A stretch of DNA of 64,000 nt from the NCBI GenBank assembly GCA_023055425.1, contig JALGPY010000002.1, positions 121,532,088 through 121,596,087 on the forward strand, given 5' to 3'. Below the pieces are notes generated by a model that made no database searches, was not told the origin of the DNA, and was given only the letters and a program-made list of their open reading frames with translations. A program made the position numbers and the translations under genes. Each line of letters opens with the position of its first letter. The first letter of the stretch is position 1. This document shows, in pieces, positions 44,051 through 56,720 of the stretch. This DNA is from Linanthus parryae (taxonomy: Eukaryota; Streptophyta; Magnoliopsida; Ericales; Polemoniaceae).

Positions 44051-47000
44051 CTTCATCCTTCATCCTCTTCTTCTTCCTCTATCTTCACTATGAACAACCA
44101 CCACCAACTCCACCACAACACCACCGTCTCTGCTCCTCTTCCCGAACTGCTACTACCAGAGGTAGCCACCAATTCCAGGAACAAAACGCACAAATCAATT
44201 TTGAAAAAGATGGAGTATCGAGAGAGCAATCGGGTTTTGAAGGTGAAGAACCCTAGCCCTTTCCCCGATCAATTTCTTGATTTCTGTTGTAATTTGATCT
44301 AATTGAACCCTGTTTTCATGTTCTGGGGATGATGGCGCACCTGGGGAGTCCAAGATCGCGTTCTAAATCGATAGTTTGTGCCCCGTCGGAGTCTGGGTTT
44401 GGGAAACCCGACGGGAACCGCCGGCGAACGCCGAACGTCAGCGTTTGCTTCGTTCTGCGCTGTTCTTCTCCCTCCCGACGCGTCCCCGTGACCTATGGAC
44501 CTCGCAACAACCTCATGTCAACCCAGAAGTCGATGGAAGTTCATGGGAGCACCGGAAACCGGACTGCACCTCGCCGGAAACCGCCATGGCCGCCGGAAAA
44601 GCGCCAAGCTTGGTACGGCTTCGATTCTTGCCCATTTTGATCGTTTAAAAGCATGAGCATGCTCCTTATCATGTCTATAACACATTTAGATCATCCAATC
44701 GTGACTGTAACATCAAATCGTCATAGTTCGATTCTTGTAGTTCATGGTTTTTGGGTTCATGAACCTGCCCTGTTTATGGGACTGTAACTCCCTCAATTCT
44801 TGTCCAAATCATGCACGGTTTCTTCCTGTGTAATCCTGGGTATGCTAGCTACAAGTTTCATTTGAATTTCGTGGTCCAATTTCATCTCTAAACCCTCTGA
44901 AATTGGGCTTGAACATGGCTAGTTAGCTAGGTGTTTGATGTGTTCTTGGCTGTGAGTGCTCAAAATTTTTCTAAGTATAGAAGGATATGGTGAAACATCC
45001 ATTTTGTAACCCTTGTATCTTCTTCAAAACTTAATGAAATTTGGATCTGTTTTCTCCTTTGTGAAGCTGAAACATAATACTTCAAATCATCGTCTCTGGG
45101 TCATGTTCAAATTTATAACGTATTTCTCACAAAACGAGCCGAAAGTTGCTAGTTTGAACTCGCGAAGCACTATCGAATTTTTTCTAAGTATTGAATCGTA
45201 ATTTTCATCCAACTTTGACTAGCGATATTTCTTTGAATACTTGGAGTTTTTAGGAATTCAAATATGTTCTGGAATCCTTGAACTATCGTCTTCAAAACCC
45301 TATTCTTATATTTCCAAGTATCCCCCTCAATTGATCACAAATCAGCTCTAAAGTTGACTAGTTGAGTCGATTTTCCTCTATTTTTGACACTTGAATTCGA
45401 CATTCTAAATGACATTTCTAGCCTTAGCGTTCTTCATGAAACTTGCTCGTATTCATATTTTGAGTCTAAATATCAAGTTTGACCAAGTTTGACTTTTCGC
45501 AAACCCTAGTTTGACTGAACTGTATAGGAGGGGCAAAATAGTAATTTCACTTAAACTTTGAATTGAGATTAGTTTAGTAACTTGGAGTTTGTCAGAATGT
45601 CTTGTATGCTTATTTGGAGTACTTGTATATAATTCTGGGCTAGGGTTAACCAAGTCAAATGGTGGGGGTCGTTTTGCAATTTTACCAAACTTTAGGGGCC
45701 TAAGTGTAATTTATTGAAAATTGTAGATTTCGTTGCTAAGTTCATATGGAAGAGTTTATAGTCATTCTTACATGTTTTTGGGCCAATATGAGTATAATTT
45801 GGGGTTCAGGCACAGTCAGGGACTGTACTGGACGGTTTCAAAGTATCGGGGCCTTTTGGTCAAGTTAGCTTGCATGACCCGCTTTCCATTGCATTCTTGC
45901 ATACAACCTCATATAGAGGGTAAATGCTAATAGACTGTATACTTGAATTGTTTATATCCAGTCGTTGTGCTCGTACCAAGTAGACGTACGTATTTGTGCT
46001 GCTGCGTTGACTGTGAGACCCGGATCCAATGTGAGACGAGAGTTGTAGGAGTGCTAGCTTTGCGTTGCGCCTTTCATGGCTCAGAGGTAAGTACATATGT
46101 ACGGCCTTTTCATATCAAAATGTGTGTTTGCGTTTAATGTTCAAATGAATGTTGGTTATATGAAATAGTATGAGAATGCATGTTTTCGACTCGAAAGTTG
46201 TTAAACTATTTTATTTATCTCCTTTGAGAACTCTCGGAAATTACTTGCGAAGTGTTGATATTATGATTCTGGTTATGTGAAAGAGAAGAAATAAAATACC
46301 TCTAATAGACTTAGGACGATGTACAGAGTACTGTTATTAATGGGAGGCATCAAGCGATCCTCCATTTTCGTATGGCTAAGACCATTGAAGCAATGCTTCT
46401 TATTATTGGATAGAACGTCAATGTTCAAAAATCCGCCCCCGATGAGCCAAAATGTATCAAGATATTGAGGCCAAGGGTTTTATAGAGCTATAGAGTGCTA
46501 CTTATACTTGTAAGGGTCACTACGGTATAGGGGTGTCGACACTTAAGGCCTTTTAGCTAATGTTGTGAGCGGGGTTGACGAATGGGATCCCTTAACGCTC
46601 GGGTGAAATAGGGTTTTATAGACCCTAGAAGGAACCCTTAGTTATTATTTTGTGATCCCTCTGTTTACATCGATCCTGCTGGTGTCTCTTGACACGCCTC
46701 AGCTAAATTAAACTGTTGATTGAAGTCGAAATTAAAAAGACTACTTATTAATGTGGTTTGTGGCTCTTGATATGCCCTAATAGGTTGAAATGAATTGTAA
46801 ATCTTGGCTACTCATGAACTACTATCTTTTTAAGATCAAATGGACTTGTTTACTCTGGTTATGTTACGAACTACTCGTGGTCTCTCAATGTTATTAAATT
46901 GAGAGGTTTTTGTTACTCGTTTACTTCCAGTTGTTCCAAATTCTCCAACATGATAGCTTTACTATTTAAATCTTCTAATTTTTTTCAACTCATGCTTCCG

Positions 47001-47316
47001 TGCCACTCATTGCTTTACATGTCGTAGTATGTATTTACTCAGTTTTTACTGATTATTTCCTCAAAACTGCGTCGGCATTTGCCATTTTAAAACCGCATGT
47101 CGTCAATCAAGTTTGGGGAATGGGAACGCGGATCGAGACGAAGAAGTTTAGCTGAAGTCAGATCACTTAGTAGATAACACACAATTTGTTTTAGATTGTA
47201 CTTAATATCGTAATTTTGTTATGTACTTTAACCGAAATGTAAATTTAATAGTTAATAGTCTACTTTTGGTTATCGATTGTCGCGTTAACCCTGAACCGAG
47301 ATCCCGGGTTGTTTCA
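43632..47316 (+). mobile_element. Solo LTR of a Ty3/gypsy element (Tekay/Del-like), 3.7 kb
   Basis: Starts TGTAACACCCATAATTC, ends ATCCCGGGTTGTTTCA, and is flanked by perfect 5-bp duplications AACAT (43627-43631 and 47317-47321). No interior, primer site or second LTR is present. The TGTAACACCC start and the length suit the large LTRs of the Tekay/Del branch. It holds a poly(A)/CT tract (43951-44047) and a G+C-rich stretch (44330-44640). Solo LTRs arise by recombination between the two LTRs of a full element. Confidence 0.8.
43951..44047. repeat. (A)n(CT)n compound microsatellite
   Basis: About 42 A residues followed, after GT, by roughly 50 bases of CT repeat. It lies within the solo LTR. 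Confidence 0.92.
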
Positions 47317-48904
47317 AACATTATAGTGACACGTCTCGATCAAGAAAACAGTATAGTTTCAACTTGTTACACTAACATATTTTGTGTATGTTGAACAGGA
47401 CCGCCATGTGAAATATAATTATCTCGGACTGACCTGAAGTGAGATAATATAATATTTCATTGTTATTGGTAATATTGGAAACTCTTAATCTATGGTTGTT
47501 TACGTGGACACAAATCTTGATTAATCACTATTATGATATATTGGTGAGATTCAAATGCAAGTCAGCAACCCTGTTATATTGGATAGTGGTTTTTAGGATT
47601 TTTTTAAAGCTAATCGAATCATGGAACCCACGTCTCGTATGAGAATGAGGTACCCTCCTGGGAGCTTACTAGGTTTCGTTATGTCAAGTCTGGTCAGCTG
47701 GTTATTTGTAACAAGACATAACAAATAAGGGTTTAGCGGTTTTGATCAGGGAATACATAAGATGTTGATGAGATCTAAATTTTCAGTAAGAGTACATCGG
47801 CATTAAAGGGTATCTGTAATCTTAACATAGGGATTTATCATATATTAATAACAGGAGCTCATACATAATGATGGGAATTAATGTCGGAGTACAATTATAG
47901 TTTTATGGTGGAGTAAACTATAATTAATAATTAGTTTTAAATTTAATTCGGGTTGAACTCTGAGTCCAAATATATTATTGGGAGCCGATTCATTTATTTT
48001 CTCCAGAGGTCCCGACGTAGTCCAACATAAGCGTGATCACGTGATTCACAAGTGTTTTCGAGTCTCAAGTGTGTGGAATGTAAATTAAGAGTATGTTTGA
48101 TATTTTATAGTTGATGGATATTACTAAACCATGGGACTTAATTGCAAGCTACACTATATTTTGTAGGGGGGGACTTGCTATGCAAATTTTTCCTACAAGG
48201 GACTGGTGTGCAATTATGGGTATTTTTGATATTAGGGTTAGTAATAAGTCTCTATAAATAGTCTATCATAATTCATAAGTAAGGATGATGGTTCATACAT
48301 GTTTTCCACACATGAGAGAAAAACGCAGATGTGCGTTCATGAGCTTTTCATGTTCGAAACACCGTCGAACTTGAACCGTAGCTTGGATCATACGTCGGAA
48401 GGCTTCCGGACGTACCATATTTGGTTTTTGGGCTTTTTGGCCAGGATAACGATCTCCGATCATTTTTGGTAAAACACGATAGTTGTAGATCTAGGGAAAA
48501 AGAATGGGCGAGAAGAAACGGCACATCGATCGGAGTTGTAGAACTCCATATCGCTGGTTAAAGCTTCTGGTCCACAGTTGATTTTCAGCAGGATCTGAAT
48601 TCGGTCTTCAGAGCATAACTGAAGCTACAGATGTCTGATGAAGACGAGTCATATATGAAAATTGAGTATCGGAGGAGTCGGACGCAATGGACTAGGTCCC
48701 AGTGTCAGACTCCGAACAGATATTTGTCAGTAGATGGTCAAAGCTTCGTGATTGGCATCGTACCAGTCCGGATGGACTGTGGTAAGTTTTTATTCTGCAA
48801 GTTTACTTACCACAATAATTTTTTGAATGCCTATGATTAATTCTCTACATAAATCACGTGGTCCGGGACAAATCTCGTCGAATTTTTCCTTCACAAGATT
48901 TTTA

Positions 48905-49593
48905 TACTTCGAGAATTGGATCTATCATGTATTCTTTGTTATGTACTAGGCCAGATGTGTCATATGCCTTAAGTATGACAATTAGATAACATTAAAATCT
49001 ATGTGAGAGCCACTGGATATTTGTCAAGAATATCCTTAAGTACTTGAGAAGGACTAGGGATGAGTTCTTGATATATGGAAGATAGGAAGACCTTACTATA
49101 AAGGGTTACACTAATGCGAGCTTCCAAACCGACAAAGATGACTTCTTATCACAGTCAGGTTTTGTGTTCTGCCTAAATGGAGGAGATGTGAGCTGGAAAA
49201 GTTCGAAGCAAGAGATAATTTCCGATTCTACCACAGGGGCTGAGTATATTGCTTCATCAGATGCATCAAAGGAAGTTGTTTGGATCATGAAGTTCATTAC
49301 TGAACTAGGAGTTGTCCCTAGCATAGTGGACCCTATAGCACTATATTGCGACAACAATGGTGCGAACAAGCTAATGAACCCAAATCTCACCAACGATCCA
49401 AACACATAATCAGGAGATTCCATCTCATTCGAGATATCATCGATAGAGGCGATGTGAAGATATGCAAACTACCGACATTTGACAATCTCTTGAACCCGCT
49501 TACCAAACCCCTAGCTCAACGAAAATATGAGGGCCACAGTAGATCAATAGGCATAGGAGATGCACCAGATTGGCTCGAGTGCAAGTAGGAGAC
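48905..49593 (+). pseudogene. Copia RT end and RNase H, decayed
   Basis: The frame reads GSIMYSLLCTRPDVSYALSM, YLRRTRDEFLIYG, GYTNASFQTDKDDFLSQSG, WKSSKQEIISDSTTGAEYIA, LYCDNNGANKLMNP and, after a shift near 49408, RRFHLIRDIIDRGDVKICKL and LNPLTKPLAQRKYEGH. This is the RNase H and extreme C-terminus of a copia pol. Two early stops (near 48985 and 49087) and one frameshift show it is dead; the 5' part is missing. Confidence 0.9.
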
Positions 49594-50975
49594 TGTTGGA
49601 GTATTCCCTAGAGGCAATCTAATTATTCTGAACACTTATATAGGTTATCTATTCATTTTATTATCGATATGGAGATATGTTAATATAATGAAGTCCTTAG
49701 AATGTAAATGTTGTATACTTAAATATTCGTAGTCGAGTACTACAGTTAATTAGAACAATTGTATTGCATGGAGACTAGTATGTGGGTAGATTGATATGGG
49801 GATATCAAGTCTTAGATATGGGTATATCAAGTCTTAACTCATGGGTACACATTAGGAGTAATGGCGTACTTGAGCTCCCCGTGAGAAGGCTACATGGGAG
49901 TAATGTGAATGTCACAAGTGCTTCTCAAAGTGACAATGGTGTTGTGATCCTTCGACTTGAAGTCACTAAATTCTCTAGATGTGAATTATCTTGTCTTGAT
50001 GTCGTCAAACGTTACACCATAACAGGTTAATTATAGAAGCGATAATTGGACATGTTATGAAACATGCTGAGAGGTGTGAGTGATGTAGATAGGATTTGTC
50101 CCTCTTACATAACGGGAGTAAATATTCAAGGCCACTCGATGGGTGAGACTTAGGAAAATGCATGGCCAGGCTTGAATAATTCAAAATGAGATATTTATGT
50201 TATTTGTTTCTCTAAGTCTACTCACAGATCGAGAAACTATAAATTGGATATGCAAGTGTGACACTCAATGTCTTGTGTCCAATCTGGATAGATGAGACAA
50301 AGAGATTATACAGCACTGTAACATTGATCACAGAGGTTAGTAAGATCAACTGAAATTCCTATTACTTGGATAGAATTAATGTATTGCTAGATGTCGCTCA
50401 ATGTTTGTAATTATTATTACTTCCAACGTAATTATGAACCGACAGGGTAACACACAAGAACAGATCAAACTGGAATTAGTTGCTAATTAGTTGGACTAAA
50501 TAGCAATAATGAATATTGGACCAAAGTGTTAACAATTCTCATTAGTTGGACTAAAGAGCAATTGTGGACTAGAATGCAAACTAATCCAAACTATTGGATT
50601 AATGGAAAAATATGAATTATCTAGTTATAAATGGGATTTATAGGCTATGAAAATTCAGTTTGTATACATTCATAGCACTACAACTTACTATAGAGCTAGA
50701 GAGAAAACAGGAAAAGAAAGCGCGTCTCTCTAGAGTTCGGCCACAAGGAAGTCGCCCCCTGCAAGCACCCCACGGGTTGGGTTGAACCAAGCCTCCGTGC
50801 CCGTCCAAGATCATTACTCTTGTGTGAAAATATCATCCTTCTTCCTACGATTGTTAGAACCATTTGAGAAGAAGTCCAGTTGAGATCTATTTGTGTGGAT
50901 ACCGTAGAGGCGCATTTCTTCAATCTATGCTTGTGGTCGTCACCAGTCAGTTTGACTGAGGTAAACCACTAATCA
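49594..50975 (+). repeat. 3' LTR of the second copia fragment
   Basis: TGTTGGAGTATTCCCTAGAGG starts right after the pol stop and a short purine tract (AGGAGAC). A TATA box (GTTATAAATGG) lies near 50627. The right end is estimated near 50975 from the change in sequence character and is uncertain. Small ORFs inside are not genes. Confidence 0.6.
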
Positions 50976-51429
50976 TCAGATTATGCTTATTCACATATGT
51001 CCTTGGTGGATTTCAGGAAAATATTTTTTTGCATTTCCTTTGCGTTTGGTTGCCTAAAACCAAACACTCCGTACATCGCTTTTCCCATATCGTGTGTTGG
51101 TTCGGCCCAGTGTCCAAGTTGGTTCAATCGTTCCTTCTCGCGTGTTTCGTTCTTGTTGACCGCACCAAGTACCACAGTGTTACCGTGCTCGTGATCTTTT
51201 CTGAAGGTGTACATTGTTTTCTCGATCCGATCCATCCTCTTGCCCATGTCTTTTCCACTTGCTCTAAAAAAAAATTCATGTCAGTTTTGACAAGAACAAC
51301 CCCTCTTCAAGAGCTTTCAGCATTTTCGGTTTGAAGTTTGCTAAGTTAACTCTGTCAGTTCTTGCAGCTTCGGGTTGACCGGTAGCTGGAGGTGTCGCAG
51401 ATTCTAAAGGTTGGGTTCTCGGTGGAGGT

Positions 51430-52758
51430 GTGGGTAGAGCCGAGGAAATCACAAGTGCATTCTTGCGCGGTCTAAGGGCCAGGCTGACATCGTCCTCCTC
51501 CTCATCTTATTCTTCTTCTTCTTCATCCAAAAGTGAAAATTCCTTTCGCTTCTTCGCCTTCTTCTTCTTGGAATGTAGGCCAACCTCGTCGTCGTTATCA
51601 GTTTTTTTCTGCTTCTTCTCCTGTGGCCCGGCCCCATCATCCCTGGCAACATTCTTCTTCTTCCTCTTCTGCGCCGTATCCTGGCCACTGCCTCTTCAGT
51701 ACGTACCACTCCATCAAAGTTATAACTTGGTTAGAACTTCCGATTAGCACTCGCGTTATCCCGAAGCACTATTCTCTTCTCAAACAATTCAGTCCACGTA
51801 AGGGAAAGTGGCTGGTCAGGGTAAGTCCTCTTGTATTTCATGAAGCTAATTCATTTGTGTTGTTGTTTCTCTTCCACCATTGCAACGAGGGTAAGACGAA
51901 CATTCTTTATCCCGCTCCAGTGTTAGGTTGCTTCTGCCAAGCCCAAGTTGCGTGTTTCCCATGTCCAATTATCCTTGTGCGACAACTTCCTTTCCTCAAC
52001 TTCCCTCTCTTTTCTCAGCAGCTCACCAAAATGGGGTATGGCCTCGCAATTCCATGCTAGAAAGATTTGCAGAAACCAATATATGTTGTACTTCCGACGA
52101 TCGAGTGAATCATTGTTTTTCTCCTAAGCCATCTTATCCACTTGCTCAACGAAATGTGGCCTCAAGTACCTGCCTCATCCGAAACTGTTTGCCCATTCAA
52201 ACTCTGAAAGCAGGTCAAACGGTACCATGGATATTGTGTCTTTATTTGTTTTCACAAACATCTTTCGTCCAATTAGGCAGACCATAAGCAGTCTCGCATA
52301 AGTACATTTCCCCTCCTCGCTCAACTTTTTAGCTTCAATTTATCCAAAACGTTTTCAATATTCGATACGTCGATGTTTGTACCAAGCTTGTGGTCGGGGA
52401 GATACTTTAAAGCCCAACCATATGCACGCTCTTTCTCGGCTACCCCATCGGTTTTGTTTAAGCTCAAGCCCAAAATCAAACAAAACTTCTGCATTCCAAA
52501 GCGTACAGGTATATTTCTAACGTAGAACCAAAACTCGTGTTATTTCCCAGCGGTCATCTTTGTGTGCATGACAAGATTCACAACCTGTCCGGGAAAGCTA
52601 AAGTTGCCCCTATGAATGTCCAACATAAACTTTAGTGGGGGGAACCTTTGCTTGCTCAACTCCGTCACATCCTCCCGGACGTATCTCAAACTGTCCTTGT
52701 ATCCTTTCAAAGCTACCATGGTAGTGATATTTCCTCTCTCGGTGTTAACCTGGCACAA
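51430..52758 (-). pseudogene. Degenerate DUF1985-type gene (Ulp1/MULE-associated family)
   Basis: Minus-strand frames read LKFMLDIHRGNFSFPGQVV, LVMHTKMTAGK, then TAA, FWFYVRNIPVRFG, FCLILGLSL and later LIGRKMFVKTNKDTISMVPF and FEWANSF. The first blocks match the DUF1985 pattern (small residues, then F/W-x-V...V-RFG and I-TGL), common in plant Mutator-like elements that carried off a Ulp1-type SUMO protease gene. Downstream the frame is basic (RRRRGRR, KKKKNKMRRR) with several stops. No protease catalytic region is visible within the window part. Dead copy. Confidence 0.6.
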
Positions 52759-53199
52759 TGGAAGTGGTACATCTCACAACTTTCACTAATCAAGGTATAA
52801 TAATTTCTATTTCATGTGTTATCATTTAAGAGTTCAACAATAATTTTTATAAGTATATTGAAATATCTCGTATTGTTTAAAAGCTTATGAAATGGTCAAA
52901 TTTTAATGTCAGTTTGATAATGAAATACTACAAGTATTTTAAAATTGTTTGTTGTTTGTTTAAAAGTTTATGCATTATTATAAGTGTTCAGTGCCCAGGT
53001 GTTACTGAATTTAGATTTAGTGTTCAGCTCTCAGTGTGCCACTCACATTTAGCTAAATTTCATTCACATTATTTTTTTAAGTGTAGTGTTGAACTTAAAA
53101 TTTTAAGTGTTCGAGTCACACTGCTCAAATTTTAAGTGATCAAGTAATACTGAAAGTTGTAGAATTTTTCTAAGTCTGACAATGATTTTTTTTAAACTT
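52759..53199. other. AT-rich spacer
   Basis: No ORF with family motifs and no repeat recognised. TTTAAGTGTT-type phrases recur loosely. Confidence 0.5.
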
Positions 53200-53202
53200 T
53201 TT

Positions 53203-53515
53203 GTGACGAGCACTCGTCTCAGTACATTGCAGTATAATGTATTGAGACGAGCCTTACAAACCAAGACGAGCGAAGTGCTCGTATGGGTTTATACTGAGAC
53301 GAGTGAAGTGCCCGTCTCAGTACATTGCAGTATAATGCCAGACGACCAAAATGCTCGTCTGGGAGGTCTTACTTTGTTCTCGTCTCAGTTTTATCTGTTC
53401 TTGTCTCAATATTAATCTGGTGATACTGGGACGAGAATTGCTCGTCTCAGCTCCAGATCTAGAACAGGTCATCGTCCCAGTTCTAGATCTAGATCTCATT
53501 CTCGTTCGAGTTCTT
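53203..53515. repeat. Cluster of GAGACGAG / CTCGTCTC motifs
   Basis: GACGAG or its complement CTCGTC occurs about a dozen times in 310 bp in both orientations. GTCTCAGTACATTGCAGTATAATG appears twice (about 53217 and 53315). AGATCTAGA-type repeats follow at 53453-53495. This looks like the subterminal region of a DNA transposon, but no TIR or target duplication was found. Confidence 0.6.
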
Positions 53516-56500
53516 GAGTTGGTGGAACTCAAAAAGTTTATGTTAAATTTTTATATACACACAATAGATTCAAATATCGTTTTCATACATTTTCATATGG
53601 GGACATATATCATCCAGTTACAGAATGGAAGAATTGAAAATGAGGGTATTTCAAAAACCCAACCCGTTCTTCGATGGTGGGTAGGCCGGACTCCATGACA
53701 GTAGCGACGGGGTTGGGATGGGGTGCGCCGAAGGCCACAGCGAAGGAGGAAGAGGAAGCAGAAGCAGTTGCAGATGACGCCATTGAAGAGAAGAGGAGCA
53801 GTTGAAAAGGAGAGAGAGTAAGAGTGCGAGGTGAAAAGTGAAAAGGGTAAGGACAAGTATTTGTTTTATAAATTGGTCTGATTAAATGTATATTTTAATT
53901 AATTACACTTGTTAACCTCAAGTGAGGTCAATAAGTTAACATAAGTCAATAGGAGATTATTTTACAAAGACCAATTCGCCGTACGGATAGTGCCCAACGT
54001 TCGCAAACCGCAGAGACGATAAGTGGTAAAACCAATACTTTATGTAGCTAAGTGTCAGTGAAGCGAAACTGCGAGGGAATTTTCTGTCAAAAACTCTTAC
54101 CGAAATTATAGACTTTGGAGTGAATGATTAAAACAAAATACTGTTGCAACAAAACAGAACTTAATAATACAGGAGAATATTTGTTCCAAACAAAAATCAT
54201 ACAGGAGAATAGATTTTTTGTTGTTGCGATATTGACAGCCAACCTATCTTATCCTAATTACTCTTAATCATTCACTCCAAAGTAGTAAAAAACTAGCAAT
54301 TACCCCGTGCGATGCACGGTTACATCTTGATGTGAAACGTGTTATATTCTTATTTCCGTCAATATTTTTTGGGTGAGTTTTTTTCATACCTTCTTAAACT
54401 GCTATGTGATATTCTATTGTTGAAATGTTAAAAGGTAAATTGACGTATAGTGATTTACAAAAGAATTTATATGTAAATAATTAAATAAATTAAAATATAA
54501 CTAACTCGGTGAAAGAAAATTGTGAACTTATATTAAAATCGTGTCCTTAAATAAGAACAATCGCGCATATGAATAATGTGATAACTTCAGTCGGTAAGAG
54601 AAATTTAGACTTAGTTTGTTTATAAACTATCAATCCTATCATATTTTATTCTTCAACTAAAAGATGTATTGTGTAACTATTTCTTACAGTCATCACTATT
54701 TCCAATAAAATTTGTTTATAACGAAATCTCTTGTTTCTTTCAATTTTGATTGGTTGTTATTTTTTTTTACATTTCATCATTTCCTTGCGGTTCTAGTTTT
54801 AACTACGTGCATTGAAAAAGTATGTCTACATACATTCATGTTAATTTTTCTGTACATGTGGCATGATTACATTATGTTAACATCTTTGGTAGGCATTAAC
54901 TGAGAAGATAAACTTATACAATATTGTTTATGGATATTTAGAATTGAAAAAATAATAAAAAAAATCAGGATGATTTCTTTAGACACTTTAGACATGTAAG
55001 ATTAAAATATTGTAAATGTTTATTATCAGTTGAAGTTTCTCTCAAAAATGTCTCGGAAGATTGAAAACTTCTTTATCATTACACGTTTAAGCTAATTAAA
55101 AAATCAATCTCAACTAATGAGCTCAAATTTTGGAATAATTGATTGATAAATTTAATTTATAAGACGCATAAAAGAAGAAAACAATTGAATATGAAAATAT
55201 CATTTACCATTCATACATCCTCAGTGATAGAGCATTTGAAGTGCCTGCATGATGTCACGGGTTCGAACCCGGCTAGATAATTCCTCGGAAAAAAATTATT
55301 CGAGAGAAAATTACATCATGAATCATAGATTATAGTAGAATTGTACCACGATGCGAATTAAAATTTAAATGTTGCGGAATAAGTTTAGATATAAGACATA
55401 AATTCTCATAATAAGATTTAACGAAAATTAATTGGATGAATGGAACATTAGTATTCGAAATGAATGATATATTCATTAATTTTTCTTTCGAATTATGAAA
55501 ATTCCAACGCATACAACATACAAAAGAAATAGATGTCTACACACACACATACACACACGTATACATACATATATATTTAAGAATGTAAGAATACAATAGC
55601 AAGAGAGAGCTAACCTCAAATCAGAATTGGCATACGATTGTGGAGTTTTTATACTATCGTTTAGTAAGTATATACAGGAGAAGATATGTCAATCAAAGGC
55701 ATTTAGTTTTAGAAAGCTAGCAGGTTCATAATCAATTATCACGATCAAAAGAATATATTTAAATAAGGAGACATTTCAAAGGAATTTGTATTTTGTTTAA
55801 CAACTTATGGTATTATCCAAATATATGATTCATTCCCTCAAATATAATTCAATTTATTAGTATAAAATTCGTATCAGTGATACTCAAATGATTAGTTGAC
55901 ATTTCTTTAAATTATTAATCAAAAATAAATTAAGTCACTCATTTCTGTAGATAGTGAAGCTAATGTTTTAATCTAAATCTTTGCTCACATTTTCTTACGT
56001 TTTACATACCATTTTGGAGAACTCTCCTGTTTTTTGTATGGAACTTTCATATGTAGTAAATCTATAAAATTTCTAATCGAGTTTAATTTGAAGCTTTTGA
56101 TTACTTAATTTGAATTAATTTAAAATGATAACATTTCCTTATCTTACAGAGAAACTTAAATCATTTCTATTTTGCTGCAAATGAAATTGAAATTCGGTAT
56201 TAGAATATTTCCTTTTTATGTATATAGATTATGGAAGTGTTATTATTGTAATTGATAATAAAATAAATAAAATAGCTAATGCCACTTGGCGATTCCTCAT
56301 ACAAAGTTGAAGAAGACATTCTCAAATAGTATATATAGATATCCAACACCGATTACCAAAATATCTCGAGTACTTCCGTGTCGATATGACCTAATTAGGC
56401 AGAGACCCGAAACTTTGAGAAACCACCACCAGCTGATTAAGGAACCCCACTTACTTTGTTTGGCTCTCCATCATGCATTGAAACTAGGAACACCCAACAA

Positions 56501-56579
56501 ATGTCTGACTCAGCTTCTGGCCAAAACTAGAAAACCCCATTTAATTGGATGACATCAAAACTCGAATCATTTATTTAGA
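53516..56579. other. AT-rich intergenic region upstream of the transporter gene
   Basis: No gene recognised. The minus ORF at 53593-53856 and the plus ORF at 56286-56552 have no family motif. A short palindrome CCGTGCGATGCACGG at 54305-54319 is of a type common near plant Helitron or MITE ends. A dinucleotide-like run (ACACAC/ATACAT) lies at 55539-55575. Confidence 0.5.
55221..55274 (+). repeat. tRNA-like (SINE head) sequence
   Basis: TCAGTGATAGAGCATTTG resembles a tRNA D-arm/A box and GGGTTCGAACCCGG a T-arm/B box, correctly spaced. The acceptor and anticodon stems are missing, so it is a SINE head or tRNA fossil. Confidence 0.55.
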
Positions 56580-56588
56580 ATATAAATA
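56580..56588 (+). promoter_or_regulatory. TATA box of the ERD6-like gene
   Basis: ATATAAATA about 220 bp before the start codon, with A/C-rich sequence (CACCATACAAG) about 30 bp downstream as a likely transcription start near 56612. Confidence 0.6.
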
Positions 56589-56658
56589 CCATTCTATGCA
56601 TGAGTTTTGTTCACCATACAAGAAAAAATAAAGAGAGAAATAGAGTCCCGTTTCGAAT

Positions 56659-56720
56659 ATGTTTCCTCACTCTTGGAGGATCCTCTAGAAAGATAGATAT
56701 TCATCATGGTTGTTGAATAA
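56659..56720 (+). promoter_or_regulatory. Two short uORFs in the leader of the ERD6-like gene
   Basis: ATG at 56659 opens nine codons (MFPHSWRIL, stop at 56686-56688), and ATG at 56706 opens four codons (MVVE, stop at 56718-56720). Both end before the main ATG at 56805. If the leader is unspliced they could lower or condition translation. Confidence 0.5.

Larger units (their letters stand above)
43347..48830 (+). repeat. Copia 3' LTR, split by a solo LTR
   Basis: Begins TGTTGGGAATTG at 43347 directly after a polypurine tract. It is interrupted at 43632 by the solo LTR and resumes at 47322. A TATA box (CTATAAATAG) occurs near 48251-48260. The right end is not certain; I place it before the next copia fragment at about 48905. 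Confidence 0.5.

Noticed and set aside
43805..44056. Arg-Glu repeat ORF on the minus strand
   Set aside because: Translation of a CT microsatellite and poly(A) tract inside a solo LTR.
44329..44648. Two overlapping ORFs of about 100 codons in a G+C-rich patch
   Set aside because: They lie inside the solo LTR, have no family motif, and G+C-rich LTR sequence often stays open by chance.
51430..52060. Plus-strand ORFs of 105 and 175 codons
   Set aside because: Ser-rich mirror readings of the Arg/Lys-rich minus-strand tail of the DUF1985 relic.
54305..54319. Helitron 5' end from the CCGTGCGATGCACGG palindrome
   Set aside because: No CTRR 3' end with hairpin was found, so the palindrome alone is not enough.
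55221..55274. Functional tRNA gene
   Set aside because: D- and T-arm-like parts exist but no acceptor or anticodon stem can be drawn.
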